NCBI GenBank assembly: GCA_005787685.1
Contig: SYAC01000006.1
Span: 1-46,928, forward strand
Reading direction: 5' to 3'
DNA length: 46,928 bases
DNA from: Planctomycetia bacterium
Lineage (GTDB): Bacteria > Planctomycetota > Phycisphaerae > Phycisphaerales > SM1A02
The notes beneath the pieces were generated by a model. The model was not told the origin of the DNA. It saw only the letters and a list, made by a program, of their open reading frames with translations, and did no database searches. The translations under genes and the position numbers were made by a program. Positions 24,620 to 32,670 of the stretch are shown piece after piece. Position 1 is the first letter of the stretch, and each line of letters starts with the position of its first letter.

Positions 24620-25746
24620 TGAGATTCGCTCTGACCCAATGCGTGTGGCTAGGAGTTGCGTTCACCACCCTTGCTCTTGCACCCGCCACAACAACACGGA
24701 TTATCCCAAATCGTTTCGCGTCGAGCGCGCCAAACGGAGTGAATATTTTTCTTGCCTACACGCCCGCATTGAAACCTGATCCTGGCAACAATCAAGAAGC
24801 CGTGAATATATCCACTCAACTATGTTGGGGCGGAGAGCGCGGTGCCATTTCAAAAACATTTCGTTTAACCGCACTTGCCGCCACAGATTCAACTGGAAAT
24901 CCAATTCAAATTTCCCCAATTCTTGGCGATGTCAATCACGCCGCATGGCGGGACGCCATGGATAATCCCGCGCCGATAGGAGATTCTCCTGCGTTTGCGA
25001 TTGGACTTTCAATAGATCCCGCGGACGCGCTTACAAAAATAAAAAAAATAACTGGCACTCTGGAGCTTAAACTTGGCAAGAATGTGATTCGAATTCCACC
25101 CCAAGCCCGGCAAATGAATCAAATTGCGCGCAGCAGTTTACTGGAGGCCAAGGGATTTAAAATTATTGATATTGGCGAGCAACAGCGATTCGATTTGCAA
25201 TTTGCATACGCCAGTGAAAAGAAAGGCCTGCCCCCAAATTTGTTCCTGGTGAATTCCGAAGGCAAGCCCTTCTACACAAGCAAGTCAAGGCAATTGGATG
25301 GCTTGTGCGTTGTGAAGATTGCCCCAACTAACTCCATACCGCCCGATACGAAATTGCGCGTTGGCGTAGACAAGGGCAACACCATTGATGGGGCCGTCAA
25401 ATTGTTCCAATCCAAAGAATTATTGACCGCGGCGCTGGCCAAGCGAGGGTTGAAAGTTGTTGAATATGCATTTCAACTTAAAACGGTTTTGTCCTTGGAA
25501 GTCATTCGTGCGTCCACCACAAATAGTGTGGCGGAACTGGTTCTTGATTTCAACGGCAAACGCATCAAGGGACAAGGCGTGGCTATTGTGGATCAACAGG
25601 ATCCCAATTCCTCTACGGCCACCTTATGGAGCTTCGAAATTCCAAGCGATCTTTTGGGCAAGCGCCCAGATATTTTAATGCTGCTTCCAAGTGATGATGG
25701 GCAACGATCAATACAGTTTGAATTTGTTGACCCGTTTGCAAATTAA
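24619..25746 (+). CDS. Exported protein of unknown function
   Basis: 375 residues from the ATG at 24619, which begins a signal peptide (MRFALTQCVWLGVAFTTLALAPA, cut near residues 23-27). A longer frame to 24484 would overlap the adenine deaminase start and only adds non-signal sequence. The mature part is mostly beta-strand-like, with alternating hydrophobic and charged segments and no catalytic motif that I can name. Two halves (about 30-170 and 180-375) may each be a sandwich-type domain. It is convergent with the MscS-like channel gene, 16 bp apart. No family recognised. Confidence 0.65.
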   Translation: MRFALTQCVWLGVAFTTLALAPATTTRIIPNRFASSAPNGVNIFLAYTPALKPDPGNNQEAVNISTQLCWGGERGAISKTFRLTALAATDSTGNPIQISPILGDVNHAAWRDAMDNPAPIGDSPAFAIGLSIDPADALTKIKKITGTLELKLGKNVIRIPPQARQMNQIARSSLLEAKGFKIIDIGEQQRFDLQFAYASEKKGLPPNLFLVNSEGKPFYTSKSRQLDGLCVVKIAPTNSIPPDTKLRVGVDKGNTIDGAVKLFQSKELLTAALAKRGLKVVEYAFQLKTVLSLEVIRASTTNSVAELVLDFNGKRIKGQGVAIVDQQDPNSSTATLWSFEIPSDLLGKRPDILMLLPSDDGQRSIQFEFVDPFAN

Positions 25747-25762
25747 CTTGAAGTGCCGAGAC

Positions 25763-27301
25763 TTACCAGGGAATAAGCGTGGTGCTTATGCGCTTCACCA
25801 ATCGCCCAACGCGCTGCGCGAATGTTGAGGGAGTGCTCGATTTATTCTGTAATCCTGAAGCAACACGCCTCTCCTCTGAAATCATACGCAATTGCTTGGC
25901 AAACTCTGGTCTGCGATTTAACACTGGCAACACGCTGACTTTCGCAAATCTCAACAATGTCACGCCATGTTCGCCAGCGACAACATCCGCTGAACGCGGT
26001 TGATTCAGCAACAAAGCCATTTCACCAAACCAGTGGGGCGACTTAATTTCAATTGGCTCTTTGTCCTTGAGCACGACCCGCACGGAGCCAGAAACCAACA
26101 GATACATGGAGTCGCTCTCTTCGCCTTGGCGAACGGCCAACTCGCCGGGATTTAACTCAATTTGTTGCGCGTCGCGCGCCAACTCACGCCGCTCGGCACT
26201 ACTCATGTGTGACTCGTCAAAAAGCGGGCATTGAGCGACGATCTGCTCCATGCGTGAAACCGTTTCCTCGCATGCCGCGACCTGCTGCGCATCGGCCTTC
26301 ATGTCCACCATACGAATAGTGCGCAATGGGAAGGGAATTTCAATGTCGCTTTCACGCAGCGCATACCAAACCCGACTCAACACGCTATCGACATTTTCTT
26401 CCAACTCGCGTCGATCAGCTACCCAAAATCGCAATTCATAATGAATGCATGAATCACCGTAACTCGTTAACAACACCTTGGGAACCGGGGATTTCAACAC
26501 CGCGGATTCTTGGTGCAATACCTGCAACATGACATCTTTGGCGCGCATGGGTGGTGTGGTGTAGGAAATACCAATATTGCGACGCACCCGTAACGCGCGC
26601 GTGGGTTGATCCAAATTCAAGATTTCCTTGGCCAGCAATTCGCCGTTGGCTACGACCAACATTTGTCCATCAATTGTGTGAATGCGCGTGGAGCGCAAAC
26701 TGGTGTCCCACACAGTTCCTTCAAGTCCGCCAACTCCAATCTGCACCATGTCACCTTTTTGAAATACATGGTCGGCCTGTAAATCAAACCCGGAGAAAAG
26801 ATTGGTGAGGGTTCGTTGCAACCCTAAACCAAGCACAAATACCAACGCGCCGCTCACTCCAATCACCAGCGTCTGAATTGAATATTGCCCCGCAAAGTGC
26901 AATTGATAAATCACGGCAAGTCCAATAGTCCACAGACCAGATCGCAGAAGTGCTTTCTGCAAACGGATTAAATCGCTCCCCTGCAGCGTGATAAAAATAT
27001 TGCTCAAAACCACCAGCGCGAAACTCACGAGCGCCATGAGCAATCCGAACTCCATGAATGTTCGCGCAAGTGGAATGATGAGGGTGGTTGCATCCGGGTT
27101 ATGGATGGTCACACGAACTTGATATTCCCCATCAATGGCGATGACGACCCAAGAAGCCACCGCGATGAGCAACCCCAAGCCCAATCCTCGAGAATCTCCC
27201 TTGGTCTTCACAAACAATTTGACACCAAGCCCGGTGGCGTAGATGGCGATCAACCAAATCAGAATTGTGGCTACCGGCTGGAGTGGTGAAATTGATTCCA
27301 T
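25763..27301 (-). CDS. MscS-like channel fused to a cyclic-nucleotide-binding domain
   Basis: 512 residues. Four or so TM segments (about 11-30, 40-57, 83-105, 122-160) lead into the MscS pore helix (about 148-172) and the beta domain (about 175-235: FQKGDMVQIG, GTVWDTSLRSTRI, VVANGELL), then the MscS C-terminal alpha/beta region. Residues about 362-470 form a cyclic-nucleotide-binding domain. Its phosphate-binding cassette HWFGEMALLLNQPRSADVVA (423-442) keeps the E427 and R436 expected for cAMP or cGMP binding. This is the layout of bacterial cyclic-nucleotide-gated (bCNG) channels, which are usually ligand-gated or modulated and poorly mechanosensitive. TACAAT lies 5 nt before the ATG with no Shine-Dalgarno. 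Monocistronic. Confidence 0.9.
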   Translation of the reverse strand: MESISPLQPVATILIWLIAIYATGLGVKLFVKTKGDSRGLGLGLLIAVASWVVIAIDGEYQVRVTIHNPDATTLIIPLARTFMEFGLLMALVSFALVVLSNIFITLQGSDLIRLQKALLRSGLWTIGLAVIYQLHFAGQYSIQTLVIGVSGALVFVLGLGLQRTLTNLFSGFDLQADHVFQKGDMVQIGVGGLEGTVWDTSLRSTRIHTIDGQMLVVANGELLAKEILNLDQPTRALRVRRNIGISYTTPPMRAKDVMLQVLHQESAVLKSPVPKVLLTSYGDSCIHYELRFWVADRRELEENVDSVLSRVWYALRESDIEIPFPLRTIRMVDMKADAQQVAACEETVSRMEQIVAQCPLFDESHMSSAERRELARDAQQIELNPGELAVRQGEESDSMYLLVSGSVRVVLKDKEPIEIKSPHWFGEMALLLNQPRSADVVAGEHGVTLLRFAKVSVLPVLNRRPEFAKQLRMISEERRVASGLQNKSSTPSTFAQRVGRLVKRISTTLIPW

Positions 27302-27312
27302 AGCGAATTGTA
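27302..27312 (-). promoter_or_regulatory. Candidate leaderless -10 of the MscS-like gene
   Basis: On the reverse strand TACAAT (27312-27307) is followed by 5 nt and the ATG at 27301. It matches five of six consensus bases. Confidence 0.4.
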
Positions 27313-27371
27313 CATGTATTCTGCCTTATTTTTGGATTCCATGCCACCATGCGACAAACTCCATAAATGAT

Positions 27372-27384
27372 TATGCTTCAAGCA
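27372..27384 (+). promoter_or_regulatory. Candidate leaderless -10 of the DsrE-like gene
   Basis: TATGCT (27372-27377) lies exactly 6 nt before the ATG at 27384. No Shine-Dalgarno. Confidence 0.4.
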
Positions 27385-27917
27385 TGCTTCAAACAATTTT
27401 TATATTGGTGCTGGGCTCACTTGCCGCCTTTGGCTGTACAAGCGCAAACCCGCCATTTGCAGGCGCGCCCGCAAATCGCCTCACACCCGCGCCAACCATC
27501 AAGGCCGACATCAATTCAATGATGGACAAGTGGCAAACCGTGGTCTATGCCAATCGGCGTCCAAGCGCCGATGTTGTTTTCTATGGCCTTGCCGATTGGC
27601 GCGACGCAATCGCGCAGGCGAAATCCTCTGGAACCAAGCAAGTGAGTTTGATCTTTGTTTTTGATGGTCCGGCGCTTGTTTTGACTTTGAACGACACCGC
27701 GTTCAACCGCGTCATGGGAACCACCACTGGAAATCCGTGGAAAAGTTTGGTTGATGATCTTCAGAAATCCGGCGCCGACACCGAAGTATGCGGTAATCGC
27801 ATGAAAGAATTGGGCGTGGGCAACGCCGATCTATTACCCGCGGTCAAAGTAGACAACGACGGCTGGTTGCGCGTCATGGAATTGCAATCCAAGGGCTATA
27901 CGCTGTTTCAAACCTGA
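27384..27917 (+). CDS. DsrE-like probable lipoprotein
   Basis: 177 residues from the ATG at 27384, which opens a lipoprotein-type signal (MLQTIFILVLGSLAAFGC, lipobox Cys at 18). An upstream in-frame start at 27243 would spoil the signal. The remainder resembles the DsrE/YchN fold: VSLIFVFDGPAL, then ADTEVCGNRMKELG (C136 is at the position where many DsrE proteins have their conserved cysteine) and the family's usual end, LLPAVKVDNDGWLRVMELQSKGYTLF. DsrE proteins handle sulfane sulfur or act as small oligomeric switches, usually in the cytoplasm, so an envelope-anchored form is unusual. It ends one base from the convergent chemoreceptor gene. Confidence 0.7.
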   Translation: MLQTIFILVLGSLAAFGCTSANPPFAGAPANRLTPAPTIKADINSMMDKWQTVVYANRRPSADVVFYGLADWRDAIAQAKSSGTKQVSLIFVFDGPALVLTLNDTAFNRVMGTTTGNPWKSLVDDLQKSGADTEVCGNRMKELGVGNADLLPAVKVDNDGWLRVMELQSKGYTLFQT

Positions 27918-27918
27918 C

Positions 27919-30024
27919 TTATGCGCGTTTGTTGGGCTCGGTGAGGCGAAACAAAGCCACAGCTTCACGCAAAGCGCCAATAGAAAGAATTAACGACTGC
28001 GCGGCCTGGGAAAATTCTTGGGTGGCGTCACGCGCGCGGTTGGCATTGCTTGATAATCCATCCATGCTTTGGCGAATCTTCTCCGCGCCTTGCACTTGGC
28101 TTTGCATGCCGGAGGTCACATCGCCAAATTGTCCTCCAATGTCCCCCACACCTTGAATCACTCCCGCAAGTCGCTGCCCAATGGTGTTGACTTGTCCCAC
28201 ACCACGGCGCACTTGATCGGCGAAACGATCCATTTCCATTACACCGCCTGAAACAGCGGTTTGCATTTGCTCCACCATGCGCTCAATGTCCAGCGTTGCG
28301 GAAGCAGTTTGATCGGCAAGACGACGAATTTCACGCGCCACTACCAAGAAGCCCTTGCCGCTTTCGCCGGCTTTTTCCGCCTCAATCGCGGCATTCACGG
28401 AAAGCAAGTTCGTTTGATCCGCGACTTTGGTAATAGCAATCACAATCGCGTTGATGTTGGAGGCTTTCTCATTGATTGCGGACAAGCGCCCTGAAATATC
28501 GCCGGTGGCTTTGGCAAGCGCGTCCATGGTGACACCCATGTCTTGCAAATCAGTTCTTCCCTCGCTGGCCAAGCGCGAAGACTCCTTGGCTCCCACGGAT
28601 ACCGCCTCCATGGTTTGGAACAATTCAGCGCCTGTTGTGGAAATCTGGCGTATGGCCGCGGCAATTTCACTTGAACTCGCGCCGAAAGATTGCGCGACCT
28701 CATCATGTTGACGGCTGGCGGCAGTCATTTCATTGGCGGTGCCTGTAATTGTGATTGCAGCTTCGCGAACTTTTCCCACCAAATTGCTTAGACGCTGGCT
28801 CATGACATCCATGGATTCCAAAAGTTGACCTGATTCATCGCGGTTATTTGCATCGGCGTAGCGGCGACTGAGATCGCCTTGAGCCACAAACGCGGCGGCG
28901 GCTGCGGCATTTTTAATTTTTCCGGCCAGTCGCTTGGCGAGACGCGCCAGAAGCAGCGCCACAACAATAACTCCACCGCCTACGATCAAGAAAGTTGCCC
29001 AAGTAAACTGAGCGATGACCGACTGAATTGTTCCTGGCGGAACTTGCACAAGAATGGTCCAACCGCCAGTTGGAATCTTTTGCGCCGCGAACGCGGTTTC
29101 GGTGTTCGTCATGGGGTCATTCATCCATGCGACAATGGATTCTTGAGCCAGCAAGGGCTTAAAAATTGGGCCCCATTCAGTTGCCCCAACTTCCTTGGTT
29201 TTTAAATTTGAAAAGTCCGTGAGTGAATTGCCATCATTATTCTGAGGGGACACCGCGCCAATAAATTTTCCATCGCGGGAAATTAAAAAAATATTGTTTT
29301 TGGAGAGATTGGCAAATGCTTGCAGCGCCGTTTGAATGCCTGTGAGGGCGCGGTCCACGCCAGCTGTGCCCACAAATTGTCCATTGATCACCATGGGCAC
29401 GGTGCACTCGGTCATCATGGTGCCCTCATAGGTGTAGGGCTCGGTCAGCGTCGCGTCGCGGCTTTTTCGGTCGCGCCAATTTTGCAGAGGACTCTGGTAC
29501 CAACTATTTTCAAATTCAGCCAAGGGTTTCAGCGCGATCTTGCTCCCTGGCTCGGTGTCGCGAAACCAATAGGGAATAAACCGACCGTTTGGGTCGAGCG
29601 CGGCGGCGGGTAAAGATGCGTTGGCACCGTTCGCCTTCGTGGTGCCTACAAGACTGGCACTGTGATACGCAGCATCTTTTCCATCGGCGTTCGGTTCATA
29701 GGAATAATGCACGCCATAAAATTCCGGTGATCGCTCAAGCACTTCACGCGTGAAAGCCAGGCTTTCCTCGCGCTTACCAAAGAACGAATGCTCGGCGGCA
29801 GCGGCCATGATTTGGGCCACATCAATCGCCGCCTGATTTTGATCGTTAATATTGATTGCGATACTTTGAGCCTCCACAAGCACTTCTTTTTCTCCAAGAC
29901 GGCGTAGCAAGGTGGAAATTCGGTTTCCACTTACCACCGCGCCCAAGATTGCCAGAACGATAAATGGCACAATTCCAAGCAAAATAAATTGGCCAAGAAG
30001 AGTGTGGCGAAATCGAATGTCCAT
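27919..30024 (-). CDS. Methyl-accepting chemotaxis protein with dCache sensor, WspA-like tip
   Basis: 701 residues. TM1 about 11-31, a double-Cache extracytoplasmic sensor about 35-335 (landmarks FYGVHYSYEPN, YWFRDTEPGS, WYQSPLQNW, EPYTYEGTMMTECTVP, GQFVGTAGVDRAL), TM2 about 341-361, HAMP, then the helical signalling domain. The tip contains KVADQTNLLSVNAAIEAEKAGE and LADQTASATLDIE, nearly the same as in the chemoreceptor at 7497-9146, so the two probably signal to the same kinase array. dCache domains bind small molecules such as amino acids or organic acids; the ligand cannot be told here. TAATCT lies 6 nt before the ATG. Confidence 0.93.
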   Translation of the reverse strand: MDIRFRHTLLGQFILLGIVPFIVLAILGAVVSGNRISTLLRRLGEKEVLVEAQSIAININDQNQAAIDVAQIMAAAAEHSFFGKREESLAFTREVLERSPEFYGVHYSYEPNADGKDAAYHSASLVGTTKANGANASLPAAALDPNGRFIPYWFRDTEPGSKIALKPLAEFENSWYQSPLQNWRDRKSRDATLTEPYTYEGTMMTECTVPMVINGQFVGTAGVDRALTGIQTALQAFANLSKNNIFLISRDGKFIGAVSPQNNDGNSLTDFSNLKTKEVGATEWGPIFKPLLAQESIVAWMNDPMTNTETAFAAQKIPTGGWTILVQVPPGTIQSVIAQFTWATFLIVGGGVIVVALLLARLAKRLAGKIKNAAAAAAFVAQGDLSRRYADANNRDESGQLLESMDVMSQRLSNLVGKVREAAITITGTANEMTAASRQHDEVAQSFGASSSEIAAAIRQISTTGAELFQTMEAVSVGAKESSRLASEGRTDLQDMGVTMDALAKATGDISGRLSAINEKASNINAIVIAITKVADQTNLLSVNAAIEAEKAGESGKGFLVVAREIRRLADQTASATLDIERMVEQMQTAVSGGVMEMDRFADQVRRGVGQVNTIGQRLAGVIQGVGDIGGQFGDVTSGMQSQVQGAEKIRQSMDGLSSNANRARDATQEFSQAAQSLILSIGALREAVALFRLTEPNKRA

Positions 30025-30036
30025 GAAGTCAGATTA
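30025..30036 (-). promoter_or_regulatory. Candidate leaderless -10 of the dCache chemoreceptor
   Basis: On the reverse strand TAATCT (30036-30031), then 6 nt, then the ATG at 30024. No Shine-Dalgarno. Confidence 0.35.
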
Positions 30037-30127
30037 GCGGAAATTGAAGGGAATTGTGCCTTGCAGTGCCTTACAACTGCGACGCATTGAAGTATGGCAC
30101 CGGCACTTTGCAGAACATCATGGCGCA

Positions 30128-32449
30128 TTATTCAAATGAAGCCACATCACGCGCCGAATCGACTGAACCGGAGGTCATGTCTTGCAACTGTTCGCGCAAT
30201 TGATTGGCGCGCTGACGCGCTTCTTGCTCGCGCCTGCGCGCGCTGTCCACACGCTTGGTCAACTCCTCATCCAATTCGGATTGACGACGCAAAGCGATAG
30301 CTTCCTGATCGGCCAACAATTCGTGCTCCACTTGAACTGCGCGCCGTTGTTGTTGAATTTGCGCGGCGGCAGATTGAGCCTCCGCTAGTGTCTTTCCAAG
30401 TCGCTCAAGCGTTTCCGTGGCCGCAGTTCCTTCGCGCACTGCTTGCTCGTCAAGTGACATGGCTTCCAATTCCATTTTCAAAGTTTTTTCTGCCGCGTCA
30501 ACCGCTTGACGCAACCGCTCACAAGCATCGCTGCGATCGCGCAAACGATGAGCTTGCTCTTGCGCCATGGCGCGGCGACGATCAAGATCGCGTTCCACTC
30601 GCTCCACTTCTTGCTCCAGCCTCAAAGCTTCAGCCTGCGCCAACTCCGACTCTGCGATCAGCTTTTCCACGCTCGCCTGTGCCTCATTGGCTTGACGCTG
30701 CTTATCCTCGCTCAACGCAGTGGCTTCGCGCGCTTGAGCAAACGAGGTTTCAGCATGCGCATCAGCTTCACGAATAGCCTCAATTTCCTTGTATAAACGG
30801 GCGTTTGCAACTTCCACAGCTTCGCGTTCACGTCGGGCGCTACGCTCGGCTTCAATGGCCACGGCGCGCTCACGATCAGCCGCGGCGCGTGCCTCTATTT
30901 CCGCGGAGCGATCGCGCTCGAGCATGGTGATAGCCTGGCCAAGTTCTGCGCGCGCCATGCTCGCCTCGTCGCCGGCGATCTTGGCGGTGACAAGCAATTC
31001 ATCGGCGCGGCGCATGGCTTCCACCGCAAGCTCGCGCTGCTTCTCAACATTTTCAACAAGCTCGCGCTCGCGCGCGGCGGCGGCATCGGCACGGGCAAAT
31101 GCCTGCTCGGCGGCAAGCCGTTCAATATCCGCTCGACGTGCAGCTTCTTCCGCAATAATTCGCTGCTCATTGGCGCGCCGCTGCGCGGCGTCGGCCGCAA
31201 GGCGCTCCTCGTCGGCGCGGTGACGGGCATCCTCCACTGAAGTTCGCTCACGCTCCACGCGATCAAGCATTGTTTGCACCAACGCGCGCTCTTGCAGAGC
31301 TTGCTCGGTTGCCACGCGAACGGCTTCTTCAAAACGGGTGGCGCGGCTTTCAGACTCGCGCGCCACAGTCTGCGCTCGCTCTGCGCGCTCTTGCGCCTCC
31401 AACACAATGGAGCGCGTGGCTTCGGAACGCGCAATAGCTTCTTGCGCCAACTTTTGATCGCGCACCCAGCGGATTTCCGCTTCCTGCGCGGCGGCGCGGT
31501 CGGTTTGCGCAGCAGCGCGAATTTCCTCCGCGTGCGCCTTGGATGCGGCAGCAGATGTGCGAAATTGTTGGGCCTCTGCTATCAAGCGCTGCGCTTCAAA
31601 TGAAGCTGTTTCTGCGGCACTTTTGAAGTGAAGCGCATTTTCCTTGGACTGAACAGCTTGCGCCCGAACATGCTCCGCAGTGTCGCGCGCCTGCGAAACC
31701 TGCTGGTGCATTTGCTCAGCTTGATCAATGCGAGCCTCAATTTCACGTAGCGTCTTTTGCGAGCCTTGGCGCTCAGCCTCCGCCATTTGTATCTCGCTTT
31801 GCAATCGTGATAACGAAGCGGCGTGTGTTGATTTCATGGAATCAAGTCGCTGCGCGCGCGCGGCAAGATTGGCTTGCAGAGCCGCTTGCTGTTGAGCCAC
31901 TTTTTGCTCTTGCACAAATCGCGCCTCGGCTTCGGCGCGAGCTTGCGCCTGCAAACGCGCTTGTTCCATTTCGTGGAGTCGCTCTTGCTCCGCTGCAACT
32001 TGCTGGGCGCGGTCAGTTCGAGCTTGCTCCCGCTCTTTACGCGTGCGCGAAAGTTGATCCCGCCACGAGCAAATTTCCAATTTAAATTGATGAATTTTTT
32101 CCTCGTCCGCGCCGCGCGACTTCATTGCCGTCACGCGCTGTTGCAGCAGTCTTTCAAAGGCCGCGTCATGTACGTCGCGCCAATTGCGTCGGTACAAATC
32201 AAGTTCAATAGCGCTTGTTTCAAATCGCTCCGCCAATAGTTGTATGGCACCAGCAGCATCATTTTGAAAGCGACGCAAAATTTCCATTAACTCGGACGGA
32301 ATATTGGAGGGCAAACGCAGCCGCGCAACCAACTCGCCAACCTCAAGCACGACGGCGTGCTCCGCGTCCGTCAAGACGCGGCCACCACTCATGCGCTTGG
32401 ATTCCCAAGCGTCGAGATAGGCATTTAAAGTTCGAGTGGTTTTTGCCAT
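30128..32449 (-). CDS. Long proline-free coiled-coil protein
   Basis: 773 residues. The first 110 or so are a mixed helical domain (LTDAEHAVVLEVGELVARLRLP, then LDLYRRNWRDVHDAAFERLL). From about 125 to 755 the chain is almost only A, E, R, Q, K, L and S, with heptad-like spacing, no proline and very few glycines: a continuous coiled coil, with an acidic tail. There is no signal peptide or TM segment, so it is cytoplasmic. I do not recognise a family; it looks like a scaffold or filament-forming protein. It is 221 bp downstream of the Ser/Thr kinase on the same strand. TATGTA/TATATG hexamers lie 7-9 nt before the ATG, with no Shine-Dalgarno. The Ser/Ala/Arg-rich frames on the opposite strand are shadows of its codon bias. 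Confidence 0.8.
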   Translation of the reverse strand: MAKTTRTLNAYLDAWESKRMSGGRVLTDAEHAVVLEVGELVARLRLPSNIPSELMEILRRFQNDAAGAIQLLAERFETSAIELDLYRRNWRDVHDAAFERLLQQRVTAMKSRGADEEKIHQFKLEICSWRDQLSRTRKEREQARTDRAQQVAAEQERLHEMEQARLQAQARAEAEARFVQEQKVAQQQAALQANLAARAQRLDSMKSTHAASLSRLQSEIQMAEAERQGSQKTLREIEARIDQAEQMHQQVSQARDTAEHVRAQAVQSKENALHFKSAAETASFEAQRLIAEAQQFRTSAAASKAHAEEIRAAAQTDRAAAQEAEIRWVRDQKLAQEAIARSEATRSIVLEAQERAERAQTVARESESRATRFEEAVRVATEQALQERALVQTMLDRVERERTSVEDARHRADEERLAADAAQRRANEQRIIAEEAARRADIERLAAEQAFARADAAAARERELVENVEKQRELAVEAMRRADELLVTAKIAGDEASMARAELGQAITMLERDRSAEIEARAAADRERAVAIEAERSARREREAVEVANARLYKEIEAIREADAHAETSFAQAREATALSEDKQRQANEAQASVEKLIAESELAQAEALRLEQEVERVERDLDRRRAMAQEQAHRLRDRSDACERLRQAVDAAEKTLKMELEAMSLDEQAVREGTAATETLERLGKTLAEAQSAAAQIQQQRRAVQVEHELLADQEAIALRRQSELDEELTKRVDSARRREQEARQRANQLREQLQDMTSGSVDSARDVASFE

Positions 32450-32670
32450 AAAGAATTACATATAGGTGAGGGTCAAGTATGACATAAACCATTTGAGGAG
32501 CAAAATTAAATTTTAGAAATTCTAGAACGCATTGAAGGTCTAGGGAGAGAAATTTGGGGGTGGTTTTACGGCGCTTGGAAACTGATTGAATTCTGATCAT
32601 GCCGAAATGCTTGAAATCGCTCTAGGGATTGCGCGCCACAGAAATGACTAGAAGCCTACTTTGATCATTT

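Noticed and set aside
30789-31434. Ser/Ala/Arg-rich frames on both strands inside the coiled-coil gene
   Set aside because: They are shadows of the biased A/E/R codon use of the 773-residue coiled-coil protein and have no domain or start signal of their own.
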